Origin: Bacteroidales bacterium
GTDB lineage: Bacteria > Bacteroidota > Bacteroidia > Bacteroidales > JAAUTT01
Direction: 5' to 3'
DNA: 7,557 nucleotides
Assembly (NCBI GenBank): GCA_012031335.1
Contig: JAAUTT010000194.1
Span: 1-7,557 of the forward strand
Shown here: piece by piece, positions 1 through 6,715 of the stretch
Position numbering within the stretch: position 1 is the first letter of the stretch
Layout: each line of letters opens with the position of its first letter
Translations under genes and position numbers: made by a program
The notes under the pieces: model-generated
The model's input: only the letters and a program-made list of their open reading frames with translations
Database searches by the model: none
What the model was told of the DNA's origin: nothing

Positions 1-106
1 GTTAAAAAGATGCTTCAAAATTAGTACAATGGATTACAATCATACCTTCAGTGCAATTTTTTATTATCCATCATACAATTTTAGGCATCTGCTAAAAAAA
101 AAATAT

Positions 107-1736
107 ATGAAAAGGTAAATACAACATCGTTAAAGTTTTGATTTTAACAACCTTGATAGGAGTTGGATCTTGCGAACAGAAGGAGTTTTTTAAATTAACT
201 AATCCTCCGGAAAATCCCTGGTTAAATATCAGTGAGTTTGAGAGGGCTGCAGTGTCGCCATACAATTATGCCTTTTGTTCCGACTGGGGAGGTGCCTATT
301 TTATGAACTACCGGGTTATTCTGGATGCAATGACCGATTTAGTTTACAGGATCCCCGGGGCCTCCGCTAACTGGCCTGTTGATGAGGTGTATAACCGGCA
401 AACAACAGTAGAAGCCGACAGAGGTATTTCCGCATATAACGCGGCTTATAATACAATCGGTATTTGTAATTCGGCACTCGATTTTTATTATAACAATAAT
501 GAGAACCCATATCCGGATGCATTACCGGAGGAGAAGGAATATAACCTGAAACGCATAATCGGAGAATTGCATTTTATGCGGGCTTATTCTTATTACAATT
601 TACTTGTATACCATGCCCCAGTAATTAGTGATCCGGAATATAAAACAAAAAAAGTACTTCCCTTGCGTTTAAACTTTACCGATGCAGATGCTGCGCTGAA
701 TCCTGTTTACGCTACCGCCGAAGAACTTTACAGTACCGTTGAAACAGACCTTCTTAAGGCAAAAGAATTGTTGCCCGAATCGTTTATTGCAGGAAAACAC
801 CACCCATCCTATCAATATGGCAGGGTAAACCGTTTTGTGGCAAATGCTATATTAGCCCGGCTATATTTCAGGCTTGGAAAGTTCGATGAAGCTATTGAAG
901 AACTTAATATAGTAATTGATCAGAATGGCGGTAGATTTAATCTGAATCAGGATCCCATCGAAGCATTTAATCGCAACGACGGACAAAAAGGGGATGAAGT
1001 GATTTGGTATGCTTTATATTATGATGTGCAAAAAGGAACGATTCCCAAGGAGGCAACAATGTTTACCTATCTCGATTACCGGGCAACCAATGGTGGTCAT
1101 GGTGCAGACCATCGCCGAAGTACCTGGCATACTTATTCCATGAGTAATGATGCTGCTAAACGGATTGGGTGGATGGATAACAATCTTAATGTAACGCCCC
1201 AGGCCTTAAGGGATAAGCGGTATAAACAGCTATACTGGAGACTGGAAGGCTATTGTGGTGCTGCTGGTTGCGGAAGTCCAGAGGCTTATGATATGCAATA
1301 TACGCTAAATCTAAATCCCAGAATTTGGGGAGATAAATATTACAGGGGGGCTGATGGCAGGTTTACAAATGTTCCCGTTATCAGATTATCCGAAATGTAT
1401 CTCACCCGGTCCATACTGCGGTATCGGAACGGGGACCTCATTGGTGCTGCCAACGACCTGAATGCTGTTAGAAAACGGGCATGGGATGCTGGTGTTGCTG
1501 GTAATTCATACGAAGCCTCATCGGATTTTGTAAGCGCAGCGAATATTTCCGATGAAATGATTCACAACGAACGAATTCGTGAACTTGCTTTTGAGGGAGA
1601 TTGGCTCATATATCGCGAAAATCTAGGGTTACCAATTTTAGCTGGCGACAGAGAAAATACTGCCCCTGTTAATTCACCCTACCAATCCTTACAATGGGTT
1701 ATTCCGCAGGCTGAGCTTAATTTCAAAACGGATTAG
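107..1736 (+). CDS. SusD/RagB-family outer-membrane nutrient-binding lipoprotein, 5' end frameshifted
   Basis: SusD-like proteins sit on the outer-membrane surface and hand glycans or other oligomers to a SusC-type TonB-dependent transporter. The uninterrupted frame begins at TTG 138 and gives 532 residues with Cys12 as the lipidation residue (VGSC). Family signs are the helical region around residues 136-160 (GELHFMRAYSYYNLLVYHAP), TPR-like helices around 228-262, the C-terminal SusD/RagB region (NVPVIRLSEMYLTRS, then NDLNAVRKRAWDAG), the near-terminal ERIRELAFEGDWLIYREN and the closing WVIPQAEL. The TTG start leaves a signal peptide with no basic residue. An ATG at 107 behind a run of ten A is a far better start but is one base out of frame. 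With one A fewer in 110-113 the protein would begin MKGKYNIVKVLILTTLIG and run into the same Cys. The SusC partner is presumably upstream of the window. The family call is firm, the substrate is unknown, and the exact 5' end is unresolved. Confidence 0.9.
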
Positions 1737-1752
1737 AACTGAATTTATCCTC

Positions 1753-2973
1753 CTATTTCCTTTTTATTCCAATATCAGGCAGGAAAACAGTGATGATGCC
1801 GATAAGGGGCAGGAAAGCACAAACATGGTATACATTTTCAATGCTGGTTTTGTCGGCCAGGATACCGAGCAGGGCTGATGCCAGTCCGCCCATTCCAAAG
1901 GCAAGCCCAAAGAATAATCCTGAAATCATACCGATTTTCCCCGGAATAAGTTCCTGAGCATATACCACGATGGCCGAAAAGGCAGAGGCAAGGATTACGC
2001 CGATCATGATGCTGAGCACGGTAGTCCAGAACAGGTTAGCATATGGCATAAGCAGGGTAAAAGGCGCTACCCCGAGAATGGAGAACCAGATAACATACTT
2101 TCGTCCAACACGGTCGCCAATGGGTCCGCCCATGAGTGTACCGGCGGCTACGGCAAACAGAAACAGGAACAGATGCACCTGCGACGATTGTACTGATACA
2201 TTGAACTTATGCATGAGGTAAAAGGTAAAATAACTGGATATGGATGCCAGATAGAAATATTTGGAGAAGATAAGCACCAGCAAAATTACCAGCGCCCAGC
2301 CCACTTTTGCTTTCGATAACGTATGTACGGGTATGGCAGTAACTATTCTTTTCCGCATCCTGTTTGTATGGTGTGTATACCAATTGCCAACATTAACAAG
2401 CACAATAATGGCAAGCAGCGCAAGTATCGAAAACCAGAGGATGCTCGACTGTCCAAAGGGAACAATTATCAGCGCTGCCAAAATTGGTCCCAACGATCCG
2501 CCCAGGTTACCACCCACCTGGAAAATAGACTGGGCAAGTCCACGCCGGCCACCAGAAGCCATATAGGCAACCTTGGATGCTTCGGGATGAAAAACCGACG
2601 ATCCGGTGCCTATAATAGCCACCGACAGTAGTAACAAAGCATAATTTGTTGCCTGCGAAAGCAGTATAAGCCCGGTAAGGGTAAATCCCATTCCTATGGC
2701 AAGCGAAAATGGTTGTGGTTTGCGGTCGGTGTACAAGCCAATAAGCGGCTGCAAAAGCGATGCTGTTAATTGAAACACCAGGGTGATAACCCCAATTTGC
2801 GAAAAGCTAAGGTGAAACGATTGCTTCACAATCGGATAAATGGAAGGAATCAGCGACTGTATGGTGTCGTTAAGGAGGTGCGAAAAGCTAATGGATAATA
2901 AGATGGAGTAAACTGTTTTTCCTGCTATATCGCGCACTACGACTGTCGGGGTCTGGTCTTCCTGATTTTGCAT
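1753..2973 (-). CDS. fsr: MFS transporter, fosmidomycin-resistance (Fsr) type
   Basis: Predicted inner-membrane proton-coupled drug exporter of the major facilitator superfamily. It has 406 residues, about the usual length for Fsr proteins, and about twelve hydrophobic segments split by a basic central loop near residues 198-212 (HHTNRMRKRI). Features matching the Fsr subgroup are SHLLNDTIQSLIPSIYPI (31-48), the loop 2-3 motif YTDRKPQP (81-88), SSVFHPEASKVA (125-136), SIFQVGGNLGGSLGPI (149-164) and the second-half motif GGPIGDRVGRKYVIWFSILG (282-301). The ATG at 2973 gives a short cytoplasmic N-terminus before the first helix. The gene runs convergently to the SusD gene with 16 bases between the stop codons, and no terminator is visible there. 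It appears to be a single-gene unit with its own upstream region. Members of this family export fosmidomycin in E. coli; the natural substrate here is not knowable from sequence, and export of another small acid is equally possible. Confidence 0.9.
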   Translation of the reverse strand: MQNQEDQTPTVVVRDIAGKTVYSILLSISFSHLLNDTIQSLIPSIYPIVKQSFHLSFSQIGVITLVFQLTASLLQPLIGLYTDRKPQPFSLAIGMGFTLTGLILLSQATNYALLLLSVAIIGTGSSVFHPEASKVAYMASGGRRGLAQSIFQVGGNLGGSLGPILAALIIVPFGQSSILWFSILALLAIIVLVNVGNWYTHHTNRMRKRIVTAIPVHTLSKAKVGWALVILLVLIFSKYFYLASISSYFTFYLMHKFNVSVQSSQVHLFLFLFAVAAGTLMGGPIGDRVGRKYVIWFSILGVAPFTLLMPYANLFWTTVLSIMIGVILASAFSAIVVYAQELIPGKIGMISGLFFGLAFGMGGLASALLGILADKTSIENVYHVCAFLPLIGIITVFLPDIGIKRK

Positions 2974-2993
2974 GTCTCAGTAAAATAAATTTC

Positions 2994-3001
2994 CAAAAAT
3001 A
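2994..3001 (-). promoter_or_regulatory. possible Bacteroidota -7 promoter element for the Fsr-type gene
   Basis: Read on the minus strand, this is TATTTTTG, an exact fit to the Bacteroidota -7 consensus TAnnTTTG. It lies about 20 bases upstream of the ATG at 2973, which would leave a short leader. No clear TTTG/TTG -33 element is seen 19-21 bases further upstream, so this is only a candidate. Confidence 0.3.
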
Positions 3002-3210
3002 CACAACAATTGGTGATGGTGAGATAAAATTTTTTAGATAAACAGAGAAATTCAGGTGTATTTTTATTCATCCAGCAGCAACACTATCAAACATGTTTTG
3101 CAGAGGATTTCTCTCTTTAAGAGTGTGTCTTTTCAGGATTCGGTCAGGAATTGTATTATTTTTAACTTTTTTAACATGCAGCAGGGGAGGTGTAACAAAC
3201 AAAAAGTCAT

Positions 3211-3244
3211 AAAAAAAGGCTGTCTACAATTTCGACAGCCTTTT
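3211..3244 (-). terminator. intrinsic terminator after the EF-hand gene
   Basis: A perfect 11-base-pair inverted repeat pairs AAAAGGCTGTC (3214-3224) with GACAGCCTTTT (3234-3244) around a 9-base loop. On the minus strand the stem is followed by a seven-T tract (complement of 3211-3217). It sits 23 bases past the stop codon of the EF-hand gene, in the correct orientation. On the plus strand it has a four-T tail, so it might also act weakly in that direction. Confidence 0.88.
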
Positions 3245-3267
3245 ACGATAAATTTGCCTATAACACC

Positions 3268-3831
3268 TTAATCAAACCATTCATTCCAAAATGGGCCATT
3301 ATCCTTGGTTGCTTCCCTGTAATTCGAAAATTCATTCCTTGCAATTGCACCATCATTGTCCTGATCCATCAAACCAAAGGTATAATTATAAAATTCGGTT
3401 CGACTCAATGAATTATCCTTGTTAGTATCAAAGTTTTCAAAAGCCGATACTAGCTTTTTATTGAACTCATCTTCGTTGATATAATTATTCTTATCCGTAT
3501 CCAAATCGCTGAATTTTACCTCCATATCAGCTTTTTTATTGGTGTTCACCATCAGTTTTGCCTGATTCCACTCCATGGAATCGATTCTGTCATCCGAATT
3601 TGTATCCACAATTTTGAATACTTCTTCCTTTAATTCCAGGGCCGAAAGCCTGTTGTTGTTGTTTTCATCCCAATTTACAAATACTTCAGCATTTTGTTTG
3701 AATTCACTTTTTTCGATTTTATTATTGTTATTTGCATCCCATTTCTCAAATGCTTTGTCCTCTTTCGTCTGAGAATAAGCCATTGTTGCCGCAAGTGAGC
3801 ATGTAGCCGCTATTAAAAGTTTCATTTTCAT
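3268..3831 (-). CDS. secreted protein with six EF-hand calcium-binding loops
   Basis: Predicted periplasmic or secreted calcium-binding protein. The frame is open from ATG 3855, but ATG 3831 is preferred because it places a clean signal peptide at the N-terminus (MKMKLLIAATCSLAATMAYS, cut before QT). Numbered from 3855, there are six 12-residue loops that each start with Asp and end with Glu: 40-51 DANNNNKIEKSE, 63-74 DENNNNRLSALE, 84-95 DTNSDDRIDSME, 119-130 DTDKNNYINEDE, 143-154 DTNKDNSLSRTE and 164-175 DQDNDGAIARNE. The loops form two groups of three separated by a linker (96-118). The usual Gly at loop position 6 is present only in the last; the others have Asn or Asp. The protein ends with an aromatic, acidic tail (GPFWNEWFD). 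No enzymatic domain is present, so the role could be calcium buffering, sensing or binding a partner. A strong terminator follows. The next gene upstream on the same strand is the cytolysin homologue, 346 bases or more away, so co-transcription is uncertain. Confidence 0.85.
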   Translation of the reverse strand: MKMKLLIAATCSLAATMAYSQTKEDKAFEKWDANNNNKIEKSEFKQNAEVFVNWDENNNNRLSALELKEEVFKIVDTNSDDRIDSMEWNQAKLMVNTNKKADMEVKFSDLDTDKNNYINEDEFNKKLVSAFENFDTNKDNSLSRTEFYNYTFGLMDQDNDGAIARNEFSNYREATKDNGPFWNEWFD

Positions 3832-3855
3832 AATACCAAATTTTAAGTTCAACAT

Positions 3856-4201
3856 AAATTAATTCAGTTTATTTATGCCAATAACTGCGCAAATACAGCA
3901 AACGGATATAAACCAGCGATTTATTGAATATATGCTAAAAACCTGTGTTTATTATATGCCACACTCTGTTGAATTGATTCAACAAGGGTGTGTTCATGTA
4001 AGTGTCTGAAAGTAATGTAGATAATTGATATGGAACTGGCGAATGGCATGCAGCGGATTAAGACTGAGCTGGTATAAATACATATTACCAATCACATTAA
4101 GGACATGGTTTTAAGGAGTTATATTCATTACCAGAATGCTAACCATACAGCACTCATTGGGTGGTTTTTGCAGTATTACTGCCGATTTGTTAAATAGACA
4201 A
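3856..4201. other. intergenic region, no convincing gene
   Basis: This stretch lies between the EF-hand gene and the 3' end of the cytolysin gene, both on the minus strand. It contains an imperfect inverted repeat at 3960-3992 and a small palindrome, GCAGTATTACTGC, at 4170-4182. Neither is followed by a T tract on the minus strand, so no standard terminator for the cytolysin gene is evident. The only reading frames are very short (for example 15 codons from 4030 on +), with no recognisable product. The right-hand part upstream of 3831 must hold the leader, and probably the promoter, of the EF-hand gene; no exact TAnnTTTG element was found. Confidence 0.5.
3960..3992. repeat. imperfect inverted repeat
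   Basis: CACAC (3960-3964) pairs with GTGTG (3988-3992), and TGTTGAAT (3967-3974) pairs with ATTCAACA (3977-3984). A small internal bulge separates the two stems. The sterically realistic hairpin loop is about six bases. There is no T tract on either side. It could be a weak hairpin in the cytolysin-EF-hand intergenic region or a protein-binding dyad; the function is unknown. Confidence 0.4.
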
Positions 4202-5804
4202 TTAAATACGTTTCATCGATTCTACTTTAAACTCAAAGGTAAGATCCATAAAACTGGAACCGGATCCGTAATTATTTATAGAGTAAATGTATGATGCCGG
4301 TGCCTGTCCGATTATATTAATTAAGCTTACCTCGTATGTGCTTACTCCCAAGTCTTCATCATTATCCAGAGGTGGTGAGTCACGTTCGCCCATGTCCAAA
4401 CGTAAAACAATTTTATCGTTACCATTTAAATTGGTGTAACTACGTTTTGTTGTCGTATTATTTGTGAAACTATGTGTACCGCCTTTACCAACACTTAGGT
4501 AAGTTCCACCAACCGATACCGACCAATGTGTATAACCTGTGTTTGAATTACTTTTAAGGTAGCTTTTAATATTGCCATATAATTCGTTATTACTATCATC
4601 GCCATCTTCAAATTCGGGTTTTAACGACACCAACCGTACCGATATATCATAACGCAAATTGTCGGTACGCGGTATGGCAGTGCGAATGGGGTACGAGGCC
4701 GCAAATACCACTTTGGCAATGGTGTTATCGTTAATGTAACGTAGTTTATACGAGATTGGAGCACCAGGCGAGGTTTTAGAAAAATTGCCTCCCTGTACTA
4801 TATATTTTTTAAAATCGGCAAAGCCATTTATAGCTGTTCCTGCATCGGCTCCCGAACCACCAAGTACATATACCTTCATGGTCGATTTGGCTTTTAGCTT
4901 TTCGAAATCGGCAGAGGCATCGGCACTAACGCTGGCATACGAACCTTCGAGATAGGTATGCACTTCGGATTCCGAAAGTTCCGACTCAACTGTAAATAGT
5001 GCCATACGGCCAAAAGTTACGGTTGAAATGTACATGGGCATAAGCGAACCGTATTTATTGCTGCTGGGTACTTCGTCAATTAAATCGGCTGGTGATGCAG
5101 GTAAATCCAAATCGAGTGTATAGTAGTTTTGTATAAATTTAGCCACTACACGCGATTTAATGGTTTTCGAGGAGTAATTAAAACTTCCGTTTACATCCAC
5201 TATACCTGATTGATAGCTGGCGTGTAACGAGAGGTTAAGCTGTTCGCGACTGTAAACATTCTCAATGGTGAAACCTAAATTGGCCGGCGGAACATCGTAA
5301 TTCTGGCTCATTAAGGTATTAACCGCTTCTCTTACGGTAGATAATTTCGGATCGTTTACCTGAACCGAGACTTTGGTTGCTCCTTGCAGTGAGGTTGAAA
5401 TGGTTATGGGTTTACGTTTTACGGAAATTGGTAAATAACTGCCATCTATTATGCTTTCGCCTTTTATAAGTGCTCCTGGGTAAATAACATCGGTTTGCGG
5501 ATTTAAAACAATTTGCTCGTCGTATCCCGCGGCAGCAGTATAATAATCAATGGTATAATTATATTCCAAATCCTGTTCGCTTACAGTACTGTCCACTGCA
5601 GCAGCCTTCTCAGCCGGAAAAGTTACAGGAGGCAAATTGGCAATGTATTGGTTGGTTACCGAACTTATATCGGTCGATGAATCCTTTTGGCAACTGTAAC
5701 TGAAGCCTAAGATTATTAAAACCAAGCCAATTCCCCATTTGGGTTTTTAATTGTGAAAGGTGTTTGTTAAAAACGGTTTTGTTTTGAATTAATCTCTTTA
5801 TCAT
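4202..5804 (-). CDS. cholesterol-dependent-cytolysin-like (thiol-activated cytolysin family) lipoprotein, frameshifted near 5' end
   Basis: Predicted pore-forming protein. The main frame from TTG 5725 gives 507 residues with a lipidation Cys12 (GFSYSC). Residues 75-132 match the family start (NPQTDVIYPGAL, LPISVKRKPITIS, DPKLSTVREAVNTL). Two amphipathic stretches, 165-206 and 257-288, correspond to the helix bundles that unfold into membrane hairpins. The hinge glycine pair is G289-G290 (VYVLGG), and PGAPISYKLRYINDNTIA (320-337) matches the conserved stretch after it. No ECTGLAWEWWR-type undecapeptide exists, and Cys12 is the only cysteine. Residues about 355-507 form a different, beta-rich, acidic tail (EFEDGDDSNNELYG, RLDMGERDSPP, LDNDEDLG). 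The real start is probably ATG 5804: it reads MIKRLIQNKTVFNKHLSQLK, and dropping one A (complement of 5744-5748) joins it to PKWGIGLVLIILGFSYSC, a full lipoprotein signal. The superfamily call is strong; pore activity and target membrane are inferred. Confidence 0.85.
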
Positions 5805-5894
5805 AATATAGAATTAATTTAAAATAAAGATTAAAACTATATTACAAGTATTTACAATTATTGTTTAAAAGCTATTTGGTATATGGATATTTAT

Positions 5895-6011
5895 TTATAT
5901 CAATTCTGAATGTTTTACCGATTGCATATTACCATTCTGCCTATTAAACCGTATTTTTTCGGAGCAATTATAAATTAGTTTTAAAGTAATGGTTTCATTA
6001 TTTTTATTCAT
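5895..6011 (-). CDS. possible 38-residue small protein
   Basis: An ATG at 6011 follows an A-rich stretch (AAACTAAATAAACA), the kind of context that precedes starts in this phylum. It opens 38 codons beginning MNKNNETITLKLIYNCSEK and ending in a TAA. The predicted product is small, basic and hydrophilic, with no signal peptide or membrane segment, and it is not recognised. It lies upstream of the cytolysin gene on the same strand with about 90 bases between them. It could be a leader ORF, a small gene, or chance in AT-rich DNA. Confidence 0.22.
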   Translation of the reverse strand: MNKNNETITLKLIYNCSEKIRFNRQNGNMQSVKHSELI

Positions 6012-6059
6012 TGTTTATTTAGTTTTAACTAATAATCCAACAAAGGATCGGCAACGTTT

Positions 6060-6290
6060 TTAATTGATTGATACTTTATCTATACTATCGAAAAGGTAAA
6101 TGCGCTGTGTTGTGGGAAAACAACGGTAAAGTTTTTTTGATACAATATGCTTGCGATACTGGATATATGCTATCGGGATCCGGTTGCTTTTGCAGCAAAA
6201 TCTACAAACCCCAGATTAAGTCTGAGCACCTGCAGTTGTCGTAAGGAAAAGCAATGTCAAAGTAATTTGAAAATTCCGGATGTTGTTCAT
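6060..6290 (-). pseudogene. possible remnant of a secreted carboxypeptidase-regulatory-like domain protein
   Basis: ATG 6290 opens a convincing signal peptide (MNNIRNFQITLTLLFLTTT, then AGAQT) that hits TAA at 6216-6218. Just beyond it, shifted frames give pieces resembling the start of a carboxypeptidase-regulatory-like beta-sandwich domain, which in Bacteroidota often directly follows such a signal peptide. One frame reads GFVDFAAKATGS, another PIAYIQYRKHIVS, and then NFTVVFPQHSAFTFSIV. The last junction falls at a seven-T run on the plus strand (6132-6138), where one base fewer would join the pieces. At least three indels are needed, and the frame then meets more stops, so decay is more likely than error alone. 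The signal peptide is fairly clear; the domain identity is a weak inference. Confidence 0.3.
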
Positions 6291-6434
6291 TATTTTGTTT
6301 TTGAAATAAACAACCGAAAACGAAAAATGGTAACCATTGCAATATTTATTGCCAATAAGGAGAGGAATATAGACGAAGAACCTGAACTTGGCAATAATGG
6401 GTCTGTAATTCGAATCAATGATTATGGGGATTAA

Positions 6435-6620
6435 TAGAGCGGAATACTTAATGAAGCGTTGATGCTCGGAGGGATTGCAAGTTTTCTTTTTACAAAGGTT
6501 GAACTTCGATTTCTTGGTCAGCAAATCATCACAGAAAAGGCCCGGATACTTTGAATTATTATATGTGGGGGTGCTGCTTTGGCAGGTATAATAATGTTTT
6601 TGGCACGGAGAAAAACATAA
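6435..6620 (+). pseudogene. possible degraded membrane-protein remnant
   Basis: One plus-strand frame, directly after tandem stops at 6432-6437, reads SGILNEALMLGGIASFLF, then TKVELRFLGQQIITEKARIL, an in-frame TGA, then IICGGAALAGIIMFLARRKT and a stop. A hydrophobic segment, a polar stretch and a glycine/alanine-rich hydrophobic segment capped by ARRKT look like the end of a membrane protein. There is no start codon with a plausible ribosome-binding context, and the protein is not recognised. It may be chance, since the opposite strand is also open here. Confidence 0.2.
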
Positions 6621-6639
6621 CACCTGGTATCCGGTAAAC

Positions 6640-6687
6640 CAATTAAATTAAAATATCCCAGGCATTTTCCGGAAGAAATTGCCGGGA
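6640..6687 (-). terminator. probable terminator after the M28 peptidase gene
   Basis: TCCCAGGCA (6656-6664) pairs with TGCCGGGA (6680-6687) with one bulged base. After a single mismatch the stem continues (TTTC 6666-6669 with GAAA 6675-6678) to a five-base loop. On the minus strand it is followed by an A/T-rich tail (complement of 6640-6655) containing a TTTT run but no perfect T tract. It lies about 28 bases past the peptidase stop codon. Confidence 0.5.
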
Positions 6688-6715
6688 CATTTGTTTCGGT
6701 TAAAGCTTCATCATC

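Larger units (their letters stand above)
5805..6715. other. AT-rich region with a small ORF and probable coding remnants
   Basis: This stretch separates the cytolysin gene from the M28 peptidase gene, both on the minus strand, and has no intact gene of normal size. It holds the leader of the cytolysin gene (nearest the 5804 end, very AT-rich, no clear consensus promoter), a 38-codon minus-strand ORF at 5895-6011, a signal-peptide-like start followed by broken frames at about 6060-6290 (minus), broken hydrophobic reading frames at about 6435-6620 (plus), and a terminator-like hairpin at 6656-6687. The longer open frames (6147-6434 on +, 6216-6623 on -) overlap each other head-on and do not read like known proteins over their whole lengths. 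Confidence 0.5.

Noticed and set aside
1..118. Frame open from the left edge to the TAA at 116-118 as the end of a SusC-type gene
   Set aside because: SusC proteins end in a beta strand with a terminal aromatic residue. This frame ends in LLKKKYMKR and shows no such strand. SusC probably ends before the window.
1970..2631. Several plus-strand open frames inside the Fsr-type gene
   Set aside because: They are antisense shadows of a clearly conserved membrane-transporter gene.
3056..3271. 71-codon plus-strand open frame between the Fsr-type gene and the EF-hand gene
   Set aside because: It runs across the terminator hairpin, has a composition unlike a protein, and is not recognisable; most likely chance.
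4170..4182. Palindrome GCAGTATTACTGC near the cytolysin stop codon as a terminator
   Set aside because: The stem is only five base pairs and, on the cytolysin strand, is followed by A rather than T residues.
4030..4201. Plus-strand translation with SYIHYQNANHTALIG, recalling the end of an integrase-type transposase
   Set aside because: The match is a few residues only, lacks the usual motif continuation, has no start, and no inverted repeats or other transposase parts lie nearby.
109..6138. Shared GAAAAGGTAAAT sequence near 109-120 and 6090-6101, both followed by similar TAAAGTTTT tracts
   Set aside because: A 12-base AT-rich match is expected by chance in a window this size, and the intervening bases do not align.
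6147..6434. 95-codon plus-strand open frame
   Set aside because: Its first half is antisense to the signal-peptide sequence at 6216-6290, and the translation resembles no protein. It was not called as a gene.
6216..6623. 135-codon minus-strand open frame as one gene
   Set aside because: Only its last 24 codons, from the ATG at 6290, look like a real protein start. The upstream part is rich in Cys, Tyr and Lys without order and is probably chance read-through in AT-rich DNA.
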